Shown: positions 46,111 through 58,448, numbered from the stretch's first letter. The stretch is DNA of 64,000 nucleotides from Lumnitzera littorea (GCA_024138015.1 JAMXBB010000002.1:54676365-54740364); one strand, 5' to 3'. Made by a program: numbers and translations. The notes: generated by a model from the sequence alone, not told the origin.

Positions 46111-46575
46111 GTGGTATGCACTCATAGGCAATATATCATAGAGCACTTTGTCTCGAAATTTGCCAATGTAGATTGGCATGGACACCTATTTTTTCACTTG
46201 TAGGGCTTCCTTATCACTAAGCTAGTGAAGCTTATAAAGTCTCAAGTGGGGCATCATTAGCAATTTCAATTGCTAGACCATAAATGTAGAAGTTACATTG
46301 GTACAACTCCCACAATCAACTATTAGGGTATACAATGACTCATTCACCTTGCATCCAATACGAAAGAGATTTTCCCTTTGTTCATCTGCAAGTACAGGGT
46401 TGACGCTCATCTTCCTCCTCAACACTAGAGTGGTTGGCAAAAAGTTACCTTCCTTATTGTAAATAACTTCCTCTTTGGATAGTTTGGTCCATTCATCCTC
46501 TTTTAGCTCCTTTACTTCTTCTTCAGTACTATCGACCTCAATAGTCGGCACCTTGCCTCGGATCACCATTATTCA
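46111..46575 (-). pseudogene. Protease remnant of D
   Basis: An open frame at 46273-46569 starts MVIRGKVPTIEVDSTEEEVK, an acidic linker, and ends LYTLIVDCGSCTNVTSTFMV. The active-site Asp is kept; Cys replaces Gly or Ser after it. The second half of the domain lies downstream, around 46110-46270, with a frameshift. Confidence 0.8.
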
Positions 46576-47720
46576 CTTGTTCAGACACTAAGCGGCTATG
46601 TGTCCAAATCCTTGGCATTTGAAATACTTGATCTCACTCGTCTTCCTCCTTGAACTTTGGCCCTTCTCGAACTTCCTCGGGGATTCCTTCTCCTTGACTT
46701 GGGTTGTTGGAACGGGTCCGGTCTCAACAACCTTACTTGGTTCCCTTTGCACTGATAGGCTCGAAACAATTTGGTTACTACCTGGACGGCTAACCGGTGG
46801 TCGGAACCTTCCTATTTGGTGCCTTTCTATTCTCTAGGCAGCTCAAATTGTGTCATCGAGCATTCTAACATCCAGGGTTTCTAAGACATCCCCAATCTCA
46901 TACTTCAATCCACCAATGAATCGAGATTCAATTTAGTCCTTTGGCTTTATGACTTTACATTAGATCATTAACATTTGGAATTCCTTAACATAAGTGTCCA
47001 CACTCAACCCTCCTTGTCTTAGCTTTTGCAGTCTTTTAAAGGTACCCTATAGATAATAGCTTGGCACAAACCTTCTCTACATAACCCTCTTCATTTTATC
47101 CCAACTCTTAATCTCCCATTCTCCTTTCTTGCTTTGGGTAGCTTGTAAATTTTTCCACCATAGGGTAGCAAAACCTGTGAACTGCAACACAACAAGTCTA
47201 ACCTTTGCATTATCGGGCACTTTGTGGCATTTGAACTGCTTTTTAATCTTATCTACCCAATTTAGGTAATCCTTGGCATCATTACTTCGAGAGAAACTTG
47301 GAATATGCATCCTCATTCCTTTGACTCTAAGAGCTCGTACATTTCTTTCTTTAGCCTCGTACTACTCCTCTACATCGTCATCTCCTTCTGCTTCTTCCTT
47401 AATCTCTTCAAGCACTAGCCTGTGTCTAGCATCCTTACCAACTCCTTCAACTCGGGGTGATCAAGCTGGTGCATTAACTTAGCCAAACTAACTGTTGCCT
47501 CGCCTTTACTGCTTACGTTCTCTAGTGGGGCTATTTCTAGCTCTCTGCCTGTCTTCTTGGATAATAGTCACCAAACTAGCTATTAAGTCGGTAAGCCTAT
47601 CTAAGCAGTTACCTATTGACTGAGGTGTGAAGCTTCCTTCTTACCTTTGGCCATATTGAGTACCACTTTCTTGGTTTCCTAAAGTTCCATGAACATTTGA
47701 GTCTGACAGTAATAATCACT
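46576..47720 (-). pseudogene. gag: gag remnant of D
   Basis: From about 47710: NVHGTLGNQESGTQYGQ, then LDRLTDLIASLVTIIQEDRQ. The Gag core at 47077-47316 is open (MRMHIPSFSRSNDAKDYLNW and LQFTGFATLWWKNLQATQSK). It continues RRFVPSYYL and LRQGGLSVDTYVKEFQMLMI with few stops. The zinc knuckle near 46610 reads YFKCQGFGHIAA-stop-CLNK; the first Cys has become Tyr. This is one of the best-preserved Gag sequences in the window. Confidence 0.82.
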
Positions 47721-47966
47721 TCATAAAAATTGACGTCTAATAATACCACTTGAAGATGAATAACCGATACTCCAATCACCACGGTAATACATAAAAAATG
47801 AACAATCAACCACACTTTGTTTTACATATCGAAAAATAGGGGAAAACGGAGCACAAAACACTTCTCAACTACTAAACTGCAAGGTTAATAGTAGAACTAT
47901 TATCACATGAGCAATAATAAACCACTTAAAGAACACATTAGCAGATTCCAACTTCAAACGTAATCA

Positions 47967-47979
47967 GGCTCTGATACCA
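47967..47979 (-). other. Primer-binding site of D (perfect)
   Basis: TGGTATCAGAGCC on the minus strand, three bases from the LTR end. It matches the initiator tRNA-Met 3' end over 13 bases without a change. Confidence 0.92.
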
Positions 47980-47982
47980 AGA

Positions 47983-48919
47983 TGATATGGATTCCGTAGA
48001 TAAACACACGGACCCAATATCATGCATAACCAGAAGGGTAGATTTAGGCTGCGAGATGGTTTGAAGAGTAAATGATAGTCGAAGGATGAGTAGGGGTTCC
48101 CATGCATCGACAATGGACATGATACACCAATACCTTACATGAGCTCGGATCACACTTGATATGATGCACATGTATAGCTGGAAGTCACTCGCTACTAGTC
48201 TACGCTCAAATGAGCTAGATGAGAGTAGCTCAAAAGTAAAAACACTTAGCTCAAGAAGAAGTAAAAGTTCAGTGTATTCTTTGTATGATGATCATATGGC
48301 TATTACAATTTGTAAGCATTTATAGTATTCAATTAGGGTAAGTCCTAGGTTACAGGAAATTACAAAAAAAGGATTTCTACTAGCTAGGAAAAAGGAGGAA
48401 TGATTTACAAGGGTAACAATGTAATCATGCCAAGAGAATATCTACTATCAGAAAGGACAGTACGAATGTCAAAAAGGGTAACATACATAATTTTGCTCAT
48501 TCTGTGGTCCCAATAATGCTGCGATCAATGTAGGGGTGGGCTTTGATTAGGTCTAGTTGGCATTAGTAGTTTGGTAGCTCTAATTGCTAGGACTTGACAA
48601 AGGTTGGCTTAAGGATGACTTACAATCGAGATGAGCCTCAGATGGTTGGTTCTTGATAGTTGTTAGGTTAGCCTTAGCACTATGGAGATGGCTGCATGTA
48701 GATTTGGTGTTTAGACTAGTGTATTGCAGAAGGGTCTACTCGGTACGTCGGCTAATCACCTCGGCAGTCTCTTGGATGGTGTAGAGAGCGAAGTAACTCG
48801 GTAGATCGAGCTGGGGTAAACATTATTCCTCAGCGCTTAACTTACCTTGGATAGCTTGGCAAACTATTTGAGAAAGCCCTTGGGTTCAAGAGTGCATGAT
48901 CGGTCTTTGATCCCTATCA
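47983..48919 (-). repeat. 5' LTR of D
   Basis: 937 bp. It begins TGATATGGATTCCGTAG and ends TGATCCCTATCA, and matches 34181-34238 plus 42392-43232. Confidence 0.9.
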
Positions 48920-49290
48920 CTAGTGGTCCTAAAACTTTCAAAAAGTGGATAACACTCCATTATGTTAGTGATTTTGAAATTTTAAAATAGGCTATTAGTG
49001 CTCTATTGAGTCGGTAGTCCTGAATTTTCAAAAAGGCGGATAGCACTCTATTGAGTTGGCAATTCTGATTTTTCAGAAGGACAGATAGTGCTCTACTAAG
49101 CTGATGGTCATGAAATTTTTCAAAAGGGTGGATAACGTTCTATTAAGCCAACAGTCTGGATTTTTCAATAGGGTAGAAAATGCTCTATTAAGTCGGCCTC
49201 AAAGTGCAAACAATGCTTTACCGAGTTTGTGGCCTAAAATTATTGAAAAGAGTAAGCAACGCTTTACCAAGTCAACCATCTTGAAGTTTT
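48920..49290. repeat. 45-bp tandem array, right half
   Basis: About eight units such as GGATAGCACTCTATTGAG and GATAGTGCTCTACTAAGC. It continues the array at 33850-34180 directly; the first unit restarts with CTAGTGGTCC. Confidence 0.8.
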
Positions 49291-51450
49291 AGGAAGTTTG
49301 GATATGTGGAAGGGACTTCTTAAAGCTAGCATCACAAAAAGAGGAATTTTATGGGTCACTATTTTGGATTGATGGTGTTCCTTGATTTAGCCACTAGGAA
49401 GAGAGAAAGCTTTTGATGTTGTGATATGACTTATTTAGATGGACTAATCACTATCTTGAATTGATGTGTTTTGATCACCATCTTGGATTGATAGTTTATT
49501 GAATATTAGGGAAAACATCTTAGAGCAAAGAAGACATGGCTGGAGACAAAGACTGAGCCATCAGGGTGAAAAGAGCTCTTGAATGGGCTTAGATTAAATT
49601 GTTCAAAACTTGGCCATTAAGGTCGAGTATAAGAGGAGAAGACTTTCTGAAGGTGGGTAGCTACTTGAAATAAGCCTATAAGACTTGGGTTTAAGAGAAG
49701 CAAGAATGAAAGATTTTTTAAAGTTAAAATTATTTTCCTCTTTTTTCTTAATTTTCTTAAAAAAATTAGGGTTGTGGCCCTTATTGTAAAAAAACTTGAA
49801 AAACATTTCCTTTTTTTGGGATTGTTAACAAGTTGGAGGCCCATGCAAGTATTGAAGATTGCTGATAGGTAGTAGGCTTGCCCCATTGCTTAATAGTCAT
49901 TTGCTCTCTAAAGCTTGGGCTTATACCAATGGTAATTGGGCCAAATTGACATCTTTGCTTCTCATTGTGTCTTTTAATGTCCCAGAGCTTTACCATGGCT
50001 TCTTTTGATAATGTTTTTCTATATGTCACTCTTATTAGGCTTCCTATGCTATTAGCTTTGATCTTCAACATGGGCAAATGACCTGTGTTTGCTCTTGAGG
50101 GAGTATTACTTATTGGATTCAATTCTTTAAAGCTTCTTATCTTAGATTAGGTATCTTACGTATTAAATTATGCAGTCTAAGAGGGCTTCCTTACTCTCTT
50201 GATTTAGATTTCACTTTTGACTCCAAATTTCAACAATTATGATCCATCTTGTAAGTGATATGCCTTAGCTAATCAACTTAGTCATTTTGAGACTTGTAAT
50301 TAAACATAGGCTTTTGGTTAGCGGTTTCAAAAGGGATTGATGAATGGGCATATATAGAAAGAATTACTTGCTCAACTTGGGTTGACAAGTTAAGAACCTT
50401 TAAGAGAAACTAAAGAGGGCTTGCCCTAATTTTATGAGTAATTTTTAGCCTATGATAACCCAATCCCTTTAATTAGAAAGGCCACTTGAGGGTGATGTTG
50501 TGAGATGGCCCTTAGGCTTTGAGTTGTAAGTCTTACTCTTGAGTTTCAACCTTGATTCTTGATGTACTTCAGCTTCTTTAGGCTTTGAGATTCCTTCATT
50601 TTGGTGCTCCTTCTAAGCTTATGTCTCTTTTCTTCTTGTTGCTTTCTTTTGTATGGGGGAATACATCATCGATGCTCCATTTTTCTTATTTTTTCCTCTC
50701 TTTCTTTTTTTTTTCCTTTCCTTTTCTCTTTTTTTTTTCTTCTTTTTCTTGATATCTTCTTTAGCTTTTTTATCATTGATTGCTATTTTTCTCTTAATTT
50801 CTTCCTCCTTCTTATGGCTCCTTTTACGAGCTTCTAATGGAATGGAGGTGCTTGCTTCTTTCCTCTTCTTAGATGACTTAAAGCTTAGAGTGTGCATGTC
50901 TTCTTAACCTAAGGCTTTTCTTCCTTTCAAAGGTAATGGATTATTAATAACAATGATTACTCATGAATTGATGCAACTAAAATAAACACAAATTAGTTTA
51001 TCCTTTTCTCCTAATTAATGATTGTATCCTCCTAATTGGCTCAATATGTGGTGATTCTTAATAAGGTTAATTTTGAGAGATATTTCCTTAAAAGGCTCAA
51101 ACGGGCTTATAAAGGACCTTTTGTGTTTAGAGTAATGAATAGAATGCATACCGTCATTTTGACTTGTATATCAAGTTTAAGACAAAGCTCCTTTACGATT
51201 CTCACTTCCTCACATTAATGTTGCTCAACTCTCAAGCATGTCTAGGGTTAGTGTTTAAGATTAAGTTTTCCTCTTTTCATCATAAACTTTTCAATTAATG
51301 GGATACCTTCACTTAAGCAGAAATTTTTAACTACTAATGATCTTTGTTTGCCCTAAACTTGGTTGGTTAAAGCCAATTCCTTTCCCCTCTTATGTTGAGC
51401 TAATTCTTTTTATCTTAGAAAAATGCTCCTTTTTAATTATGCCTCTATAA
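49291..51450. other. LTR-like sequence, right part, no genes
   Basis: Follows the 45-bp array and belongs to the same host sequence as 30741-34180. It has a pyrimidine-rich block (50600-50900) that gives long but meaningless open frames on both strands. No pol, gag or host-gene motif was found. Confidence 0.5.
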
Positions 51451-52325
51451 TGGGTTACTAATGCATCTATGGGTTTAATACATAGAGAGAGCACTACAAC
51501 GAAAAGGAACGAAAGAAGACTAGCAAATCCGAGCAACTACTAACTGAATATGATACACTAATTGATCTTACCGGCTTACAATCTGCCGGATATGACTTAC
51601 CGGTCTAAACTATAGGTTACTTGCCACTAATAAGAGTTAAAAGCATAGATGAGAACATTAGGGTTGCTTACCAAGGAAACTTGTAATAATCTAATAATGT
51701 AATGATATTGTGACTGTGTATAAACAAATGTGGTTTTTATATTAGCCCCATTAGGGTTATAAGAATATATGGAAAAGACAAGAAGGGTAGTTTACAAATT
51801 AAAATACATGAAATATATTAGGCATAGAAGAAAAAGAATATTTTGTATGGAGGTTGAGGGAATTCTTCTAGAATGTTGTGCTAGAAGACATGTCTCACTT
51901 AGTGGTTGGCGTCTGGAGTATGATACAGTTTGGATAAGGTGAAGGAAAAGAATCAATAGTTAAAGCCAACTTGATTTGGTTCAAATTAGAGCTTAGTCAA
52001 TCAAGGATGTCCTAACCCCTTCAAGTCAAGTATCTTGCAGTTCTACTTAGGCTAAGGTCAAATGTTGTTTAGCTTGGATTAGGTTTAGATGTTGTCTGGG
52101 TTATGGTATGGCTACTTGACAGGTTGGCATGTGTGATCGGTAGCTTTAGAAACTATGCTGGCACATGTGAGAGCTTAGTATTCAAGTTGGCAATAGAGTG
52201 AAACATAGAGGTCAGAATAAGAGTTCATGTTCTTGATGGGGCTTTAAGCTAGTATTCTCCACGTAAGTCCTTAGAGTCCTCTAGTTTGGCTGTGCATGAT
52301 CTGTTTGGGAAGTTGATTCTTATCA
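51451..52325 (-). repeat. 3' LTR of G
   Basis: 875 bp. Its start is an older copy of TGAAGTTAATGTGTCTTC (58449). The shared block GAGCACTACAAYGRAAAAGG follows in both. It ends GTTGATTCTTATCA. Confidence 0.82.
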
Positions 52326-53480
52326 TTTGCCTAAGGGTTGGAAAGATTTGTCCTCAAATCCCAAGTGGTCATTAGCTCTTAATCTTCTTGGGCATCTATA
52401 GGGTCTCCTTCTTCTAGTCGATGAGGAATCAGGTCAGATACATTAAAGGTGGATGAAATACCATAATTCTCAAGCAATTCGATCTAGTAGGTGTTATGGT
52501 TAATCATCTTGAAGACCTTCAATAGACCATTAGCTCGTGGAGATAGCTTGCTTTATCTCAACTGCGAAAATCATTCTTGGTAAAGGTAAATCCATGCCAA
52601 GTCTCTTGGTTTGAAAGAAACAATTTGGTAGCCTCAACTACCTATCTGTTGTTGTCTTTAGTTGAACTAGGTGATCTTCCTTACTACGGATTGATGTAGC
52701 TCTTGCAATTCTTGGGCTTGCTCGACTCCAGATTGACTTTCTTCAACAATTGTCAGGATACCGATCAGATTTAGTGGAATAATAGGATTGAGGCTATAGA
52801 CGACCTCGAATGGAGTCTTCTTAATGGTGCTGTGGATAGTTCGGTTGTATGTAGACTCCACAACTGGTAGATACGAATCTCAATCTCTTAAGTTCTTTCC
52901 CACAACAGCTCTAATTAAGTTGCCTAGTATACTATTCACCACTTCAATCTGGGGCGTGGCTACTGAAGCTGAACATAAGTTTAGTCCCAAGTTTTTTCCA
53001 AAGAGTCTTCTAAAAATAGCTCAAGAATTTGGTATCATGATTTGAAACAATAGTCTTTGGTACTCCATGTAGTTAGACAACTTCCTGTAAAAACAAATCA
53101 GTAATATGTAAAGTATCATTAGTTCAATGGCACAAGATGAAGTGTGTCCTTTTGTTGAAATGGTCCACTACAACAAAAATCGAATCTTTTCCCCTAGATG
53201 TCCGAAGCAATCCTAGGAAAAAGTCTTTGCTGAGGTCTACTCAAGGTAAGGTTGGTGTAGGTAGAAGCATATACTCTCCATGTGCTTCCCTCTTTCCTTT
53301 TGACCTCTTTCATACTTCACAACTGCTGACTATCTTGTGGACGTCCTTGGCTAAACCAAGCTAGTAAAAATTTTCTTTCAATGAGATAGTTGTTTTGGTC
53401 TCTCTAAAATGACCAGATAATCCACCAATATCAACTTCTCCAATGAGCATCTCATATGTGAAACAACCTGATATACATTG
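52326..53480 (-). pseudogene. Integrase remnant of G
   Basis: KDSIFVVVDHFNKRTHF lies at about 53180. The second region reads GVPKTIVSNHDTKFL at about 53040, with Asn where the catalytic Asp of SDRDSKF is expected and His for Arg. The third block keeps its Glu (QIEVVNSILGNLIRAVVGKN, 52945-52890). A tail of 64 codons (52667-52861) reads ESTYNRTIHSTIKKTPFEVV, then YSLNPIIPLNLI, normal for chromovirus integrase. The C-terminal end next to the LTR is degraded. Confidence 0.75.
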
Positions 53481-54225
53481 CTTTCGATCCTTGAACAAAT
53501 AGCCATCTTTGAGGTAATATCCTCCAATAGTAACTCCCTTTCTACATTGCTCTATAATGGGGCCAAAATGGAGGTCACAAGCATATGCTCAGTGAAAAGT
53601 GAAAATCTTAGTAATTGTTTGCAAAGTGGTCAGTACAATTTGCCAAGGTGATAGAGCATCGGTGATCAAGTTGGCACTTCCTTTCTCGTAGTGAATCACA
53701 TAGGAAAAACATTTCATAAACTCTAACCACTTGGCTTCCCTCTTCGAAAGTTTGTTTAACTCCCAAGATGCTTCAATGACTCATGATTAGCGTAAATTAC
53801 AAACTTTCGTGGTAATAAATAGTGTTACTAGACAGTAAGAGCTCGAAAAAGAGAATACAACTCCTTCTCATACACATGATAGTTCAATGCAACACAATTG
53901 AGCTTCTCATTGTGGTAGGCAACTAGGTATCACTCTTGCATCAATGTTGTATCAATGCCAATGCATGATGCATTGCATTCCAGCTCAAATGGCTTGTCAA
54001 AATCAGGTAGAGCTAAGACACAAGTAGAGATGAGCTTCTCTTTGATCTCCCTAAAGCTCTACTTAGCTCAGTCATTTCATCAAAATCCATTACTCTTCTT
54101 TGTTAACTTAGTTAAGGGGGCTACAATGGTATTGAAGTTTTTAATAAATCATCTTTAGAAGGAACTAAGGCCATGAAAACTTCACACGTTAGAGACATTC
54201 TTTAGTGTCAGCCACTCCAAGATAG
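53481..54225 (-). pseudogene. RNase H and tether remnant of G
   Basis: Minus-strand pieces around 53750-54010 match the gypsy RNase H: a region encoding FELECNASCIGIDTTLMQE (about 54000-53940) has Asn at the first catalytic Asp. PRKFVIYANHESLK near 53800 has Asn at a further Asp position. Several stops are present. It lies between RT (54227) and the zinc part of integrase. Confidence 0.65.
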
Positions 54226-55030
54226 CTTAAACCTTTTCTTCATCAGCTTGGATTCCTTCTCTTGATACCACATACCTAAGAAAAACTACTTCACCATGAC
54301 AGAAAGTACACTTCTTTAAGTTCCCATATAACTTTTTAGCTTGTAAAATGTCAAAAACAGCTTGGAGATGTTGAACATGGTTATTTAGGTCGTCACTATG
54401 TATCAATATGTCATCAAAGTATATGACTACACATCTTCTGATCAAAGGGTGTATTACATGGTTCATTAGTCGCATAAATGTGTCTAATGCATTTGTAAGT
54501 GCGAATAGCATGACCAACCATTCATAGAGACCATGACTTGTCTTGAAAGTAGTTTTCCATTCATCTTCTGGTCTCATGCGAATTTGGTGGTAGCTACTTT
54601 GCAAATCAATCTTTAAAAATATCTTGGCACCATGAAGCTCATCTAACATGTCATTGAGCTTCGATTTTAGGTATCTGTACTTGACAGTAATATGGTTGAT
54701 TGCTTAGATGTAAATGCACATGCAACATAAACCATCCTTCTTTGGGATGAGTAGAGCTGGTACATCACAAGGACTTATGTTCTCCCTTACATAACCTCTT
54801 TCGATAAGCTCATCTACTTATCTTTTCAGCTTGGTAGCTTGCTCTAGGTTCATTCTATAGCTAGGCCAATTCAATAGGGCTATGCTTGGTTGTAGATCAA
54901 TGTAATGTTCTATTCCTCAGACTGGGGGCAGTCCCTTAGGTAACTCTTTAGGAAATAGGTCTAAAAACTCATCTATCAACCTTTAGGTCTCCTTAAGTGC
55001 TTTTTCTATGTCTTTCATCTCTAATAGCCT
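54226..55030 (-). pseudogene. pol: Reverse transcriptase remnant of G
   Basis: The longest open RT stretch in the window (54227-54649, 140 codons): MLDELHGAKIFLKIDLQSSY, HQIRMRPEDEWKTTFKTSHG, LYEWLVMLFALTNALDTFMR, and the catalytic box CVVIYFDDILIHSDDL with both Asp residues kept. It ends KKCTFCHGEVVFLRYVVSRE. Upstream, the fingers region (54650-55000) is broken by stops. RT is decayed but with an intact active site. Confidence 0.85.
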
Positions 55031-55099
55031 CCTAATCAACAAAAACATAGGCTCATTAGCCTTCTTAGTAGCTTAAAGCTCTCTTTAACTCATCACTAA

Positions 55100-55640
55100 G
55101 GCTTTCTTCTTACTAGCTTGAGTAAGCTAGTTATGGGTCTCATTAACTTGGGTCGGTGTCATGGGTTGCTATATAATCTTCTTCTTATCCTTAATAAAAG
55201 CATAGGTGTTCTTGTATTTATTGTAAGTAACATGTTGGTCGAATAAATAAAGTCTTCCATGTAATAGATGTGAAGCTCCCATGAGGATGACATCATACAC
55301 TACTTCATCTCTGTACATATCCCCAACACTAAGTGGCACAGTTACTTGCTCTATGACGTACAAAGTACCCTTATCATGAAGTGACTGTAGTTTGTAAGGT
55401 TGGGAGTGCTTAAAGGTTGGCAGTCTTAACCTCTACACAAAGGACTATACATGACGATAGTACAACTTCCTCTATCCATGATGATGGTGTACAGTTGCCT
55501 TTGATGGCACACTTTGTATGAAATAAATTCTCTCTTCAGTCATCCAATAAGTTTGGCAAGGAGCTCAACACTCACCATAGCACTAGGATCATTGCTTCTC
55601 CCTAGTCAGCATAGACATAGGTTTGTTCTTCCTCGTTAAC
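55100..55640 (-). pseudogene. Protease remnant of G
   Basis: The active-site segment at about 55480 reads LYTIIMDRGSCTIV: Asp is kept and Gly has become Arg. The second half is open (55169-55363): YVIEQVTVPLSVGDMYRDEV, then VYDVILMGASHLLHGRLYLF and KNTYAF. Confidence 0.75.
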
Positions 55641-56899
55641 TTTAACCTTTCTAGCATTCTTCTCCTCCCTTAGCTTACTTTTGTTGATGCTATCCACTAC
55701 ATCTCCTCAGAGCACCATGGCACGTTGGTTTGGACACTTAGTGGCCATGTATCCAAAACCCAAACATTTAAAGCACTTCACTTCGTTGGTCTTTTGTCTA
55801 GAGGTCTATCCCTTCTCATATGTCCTTGGGGTCAGCCTTAATTCAGTTTGGCTTAGGTAGCTTGCTTGACTATCATTAGCTCGAGAGGGTCTCTTCGGCT
55901 CTAGATGAATAGGTTAGCGCAAAGCAAGGGCTTAGGAAAATGCCGTCCTAAGTCGACTTGAAGCATTTCTCCTCTACTTTTTGACCCTCTACACTACTTT
56001 AATAGCCTCTTCTAGAGTATAAAACCTTTGTACTTTTACAATATTTCAAATCTCATACATAAGTCCATAAATGAATCTCGGTACTGTATGGGCCTCTAGT
56101 TCATCTACGTTGGTTCGAATCATCAGTATCTGGAATTCTCTCACATAGTCATCAACATATCGACCTCTATGGCAAAGTTCTTGCAACTTAGTAAGTATGT
56201 CATGCAAGTAGGTCTTGGGCACAAATCTCCCTCTCAAAAATCTTTTCATCTCTTCCTAAGTTCTCATACCTCATCTTCTATCCTTTGCTCTAGCTACATT
56301 TAGATTCTTCCACTACCTAGAAGCATATCAAGAAAATTCAAGTGTAGTAAGTTGCACTTTAACAACATCTATATAGCCATAACAAATGAACACTTTCTTG
56401 ACCTTCTCTTCCTACTCTAAGTATTTGTCTGCATCTTTACTTCCATTGAAGGGTGAGATTTAAACTTTAACATTGTCAAGTCTTCGAGGAGCTCAATGTC
56501 CTTGCTCTCATACTTGATAATACTCAGCCTCTTCTTCTTCTTCTCCTTTAGTCTCCACATCTACTTCCTCATCATCCTCTTCTATCTCCTCCAACTCTAA
56601 CCTTTATCTAATAACTCAATCTGCAACTCTTCTAACTTGGTGGGGTTGAACTGGGTGCTTAGTTTAGCCTCCTTGGCCATAGTGTCTCTTTGGAACATTC
56701 TTAGGTAGGTTATGATGTAGTAGATCTCGTGGTTGTTGTTGGTAACTTACATTGTAGTGACTAGACTCTTAACAAAATTAGTAAGTCTATTGAGCTTGTC
56801 ATCAATTGACCTAGGAGTGTTACTACCATTATGACTAAGACTAGCATAAGCACCACTACTTTGGTCTCCAATAACACCTTAAACACTTGAATTCGACAT
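55641..56899 (-). pseudogene. gag: gag remnant of G
   Basis: The start at 56899 reads MSNSSV-stop-GVIGDQSSG, then LDDKLNRLTNFVKSL-like sequence. The Gag core is open at 56046-56249: MKRFLRGRFVPKTYLHDILT, then LCHRGRYVDDYVREFQILMI. The zinc knuckle at about 55780 is VKCFKCLGFGYMATKCPN: three Cys are kept but the His is Tyr. An acidic linker then leads to protease. Confidence 0.8.
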
Positions 56900-56973
56900 C
56901 GTATAGCACCTCTTTAGTAGATTAACAACACAATACATGAAAAACTCTTCTATAAAACTTCTACTAACATATT

Positions 56974-58182
56974 TGATAACTCTGATTTTAAACATATTTC
57001 ATATGATGATTTTATAGCATTTCCCTTACATTTTTGGTTTTCTTTAAAGAAAATGATACTTAATTGAGTAAAATGTTGATTTCAGGGTTTAAACGCATTC
57101 TAGGCTCGAAAACAAAGAAAAGGAATCAAGTTTCACTCAATTCCGAGTTCAAATGAAGAAGTTATGAAGTTGTGCAGAAATTTTATCTTAGTGAAGAAAG
57201 TTACACGACCTGGGGACACGGCCATGTCCTAGGCCGTGTCTGGTGACGAAAATAAAATCCGTGTAATACACATATAAAAGGATATCTTAGGGTTCAAAAG
57301 AGAGAGAGACATTACAGAAACGGAAAGACACAAGAGACGAGAGGAGACTTGAGGAGAACATCAATTAAGAAGCAAGAACAACATCGATTTCAAGATTAGA
57401 GAGATTGTTCATCAAATCAAGAGGGGTTTTCATGCTTTATTTTACGTTTTTGATGAAACTCGTTTTTAGATTCGCTATGATAGCTTAGAATTCAAGTATT
57501 TATGATTATGGAACCTAGGGTTTCATGTAACCCTTGGATTGAATTATAATTTCAATAAAGTTTCTATCTTTTCTTGATTCAATTATGTTGTTTAATTGTG
57601 GATTGATAATTCTAGAGCATCAATATATGATATTATACATGTTGATTGAGAAATTGCATGTGTAATTAGATCTTAGCATAATTGGAGAGAATTACATGTA
57701 TACTTAGAGATAAGATACATGTTTCTTCCGGAAAGTTGATTGTTTGTGTGGGAATTCATTAAACATTAATGCAATTCTAAGTTATATTACTAAGTGAAGA
57801 GATTCCGATAAATAATTTAGGATTAGGGTTAATATGCTTGAGAAAGATATTAGCTTTAATTGTGAATCCCTCCGGTCAAGAATTATAGAAACTGAATTGA
57901 ATATATTTTAAAAGGTTACATGTTAAACACTAGGGGAAATAATTTCTAAATACATCATTGCATACTTGAAGTCGTTAGTAGTTTATTGCTTTCTAATTTG
58001 CGTAATTAAGTCTCATAAGTAGTTTAGTTGTTAATTTCAGTATTTTTAATTCATTCAATTTATCACAATTTTCCGGTTAGATAATAAAGCTAAAGTTAAT
58101 ATTAGTACTCAAAATCTCTGAGGGATCGACTCGGACTCACATCCGCTATATTAAAATTGATAGGTGCGCTTGCCTCGTATCA
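56974..58182 (+). mobile_element. Solo LTR in the leader of G
   Basis: 1209 bp from TGATAACTCTGATTTTAAAC to CTTGCCTCGTATCA, flanked by ATATT (56969-56973) and ATACT (58183-58187). A promoter-like ACATATAAAAGGATATC lies near 57269 and a purine-rich leader follows. Paired GGACACGGCCATGTCC and GGCCGTGTC words (57213-57242) form a short palindrome-like block. The end (GGGATCGACTCGGACTC to the tail near 58182) resembles LTR ends of plant Athila/Tat-type gypsy elements. No internal region remains. An alternative start at 57004 is possible. Confidence 0.65.
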
Positions 58183-58436
58183 ATACTCTTAACAGCTTTA
58201 ACACCAAACACTTGCTCAACTCAACAGAAATGCACTTGCTTTGTTTTTGCAATGAAAAATAGAGTAATAACAGGAACTACACTTACTAACACATGTACCT
58301 CCACTTTACAACTCACAACTCCAAACTTACGCCACTTAAATACACTGTAGCAGCTACGAAAGGATCACAATAGCTACTATTAGCAAACACAAACAAAACT
58401 TCATTGTAACTTCATACACTCCCTCGTGGAACCGTA

Positions 58437-58448
58437 CTTTGATACCAA
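58437..58448 (-). other. Primer-binding site of G
   Basis: TTGGTATCAAAG on the minus strand, directly inside the LTR. It is close to the initiator tRNA-Met complement. Confidence 0.85.

Larger units (their letters stand above)
34181..48919 (-). mobile_element. Gypsy chromovirus D, containing nested C, E and F
   Basis: Minus-strand element. The 5' LTR is on the right (47983-48919), with a perfect initiator-Met primer site (47967-47979). Then come gag, protease, RT, RNase H, integrase and a 3' LTR on the left, which is split by element C. Ends are TGATAYRGATTCYGTAG and CCCTATCA. Flanks are CCAAT at 34176-34180 and CTAGT at 48920-48924, a 5-bp TSD with two transitions; it sits inside the 45-bp array. 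Without C the element is about 6.6 kb. Sequence style (GSCTNV protease, GPF...NDNAY tail region) fits the CRM/Reina group; I cannot separate the two. Confidence 0.88.

Noticed and set aside
47967..47979. tRNA-Met gene suspected from TGGTATCAGAGCC
   Set aside because: Only the 13-base primer site is present, next to an LTR end; no cloverleaf can be formed around it.
50601..50907. Overlapping frames of 78-92 codons on both strands
   Set aside because: They arise from a long pyrimidine-rich tract (TTC/TTT on one strand, Lys/Glu on the other), which lacks stops by composition.
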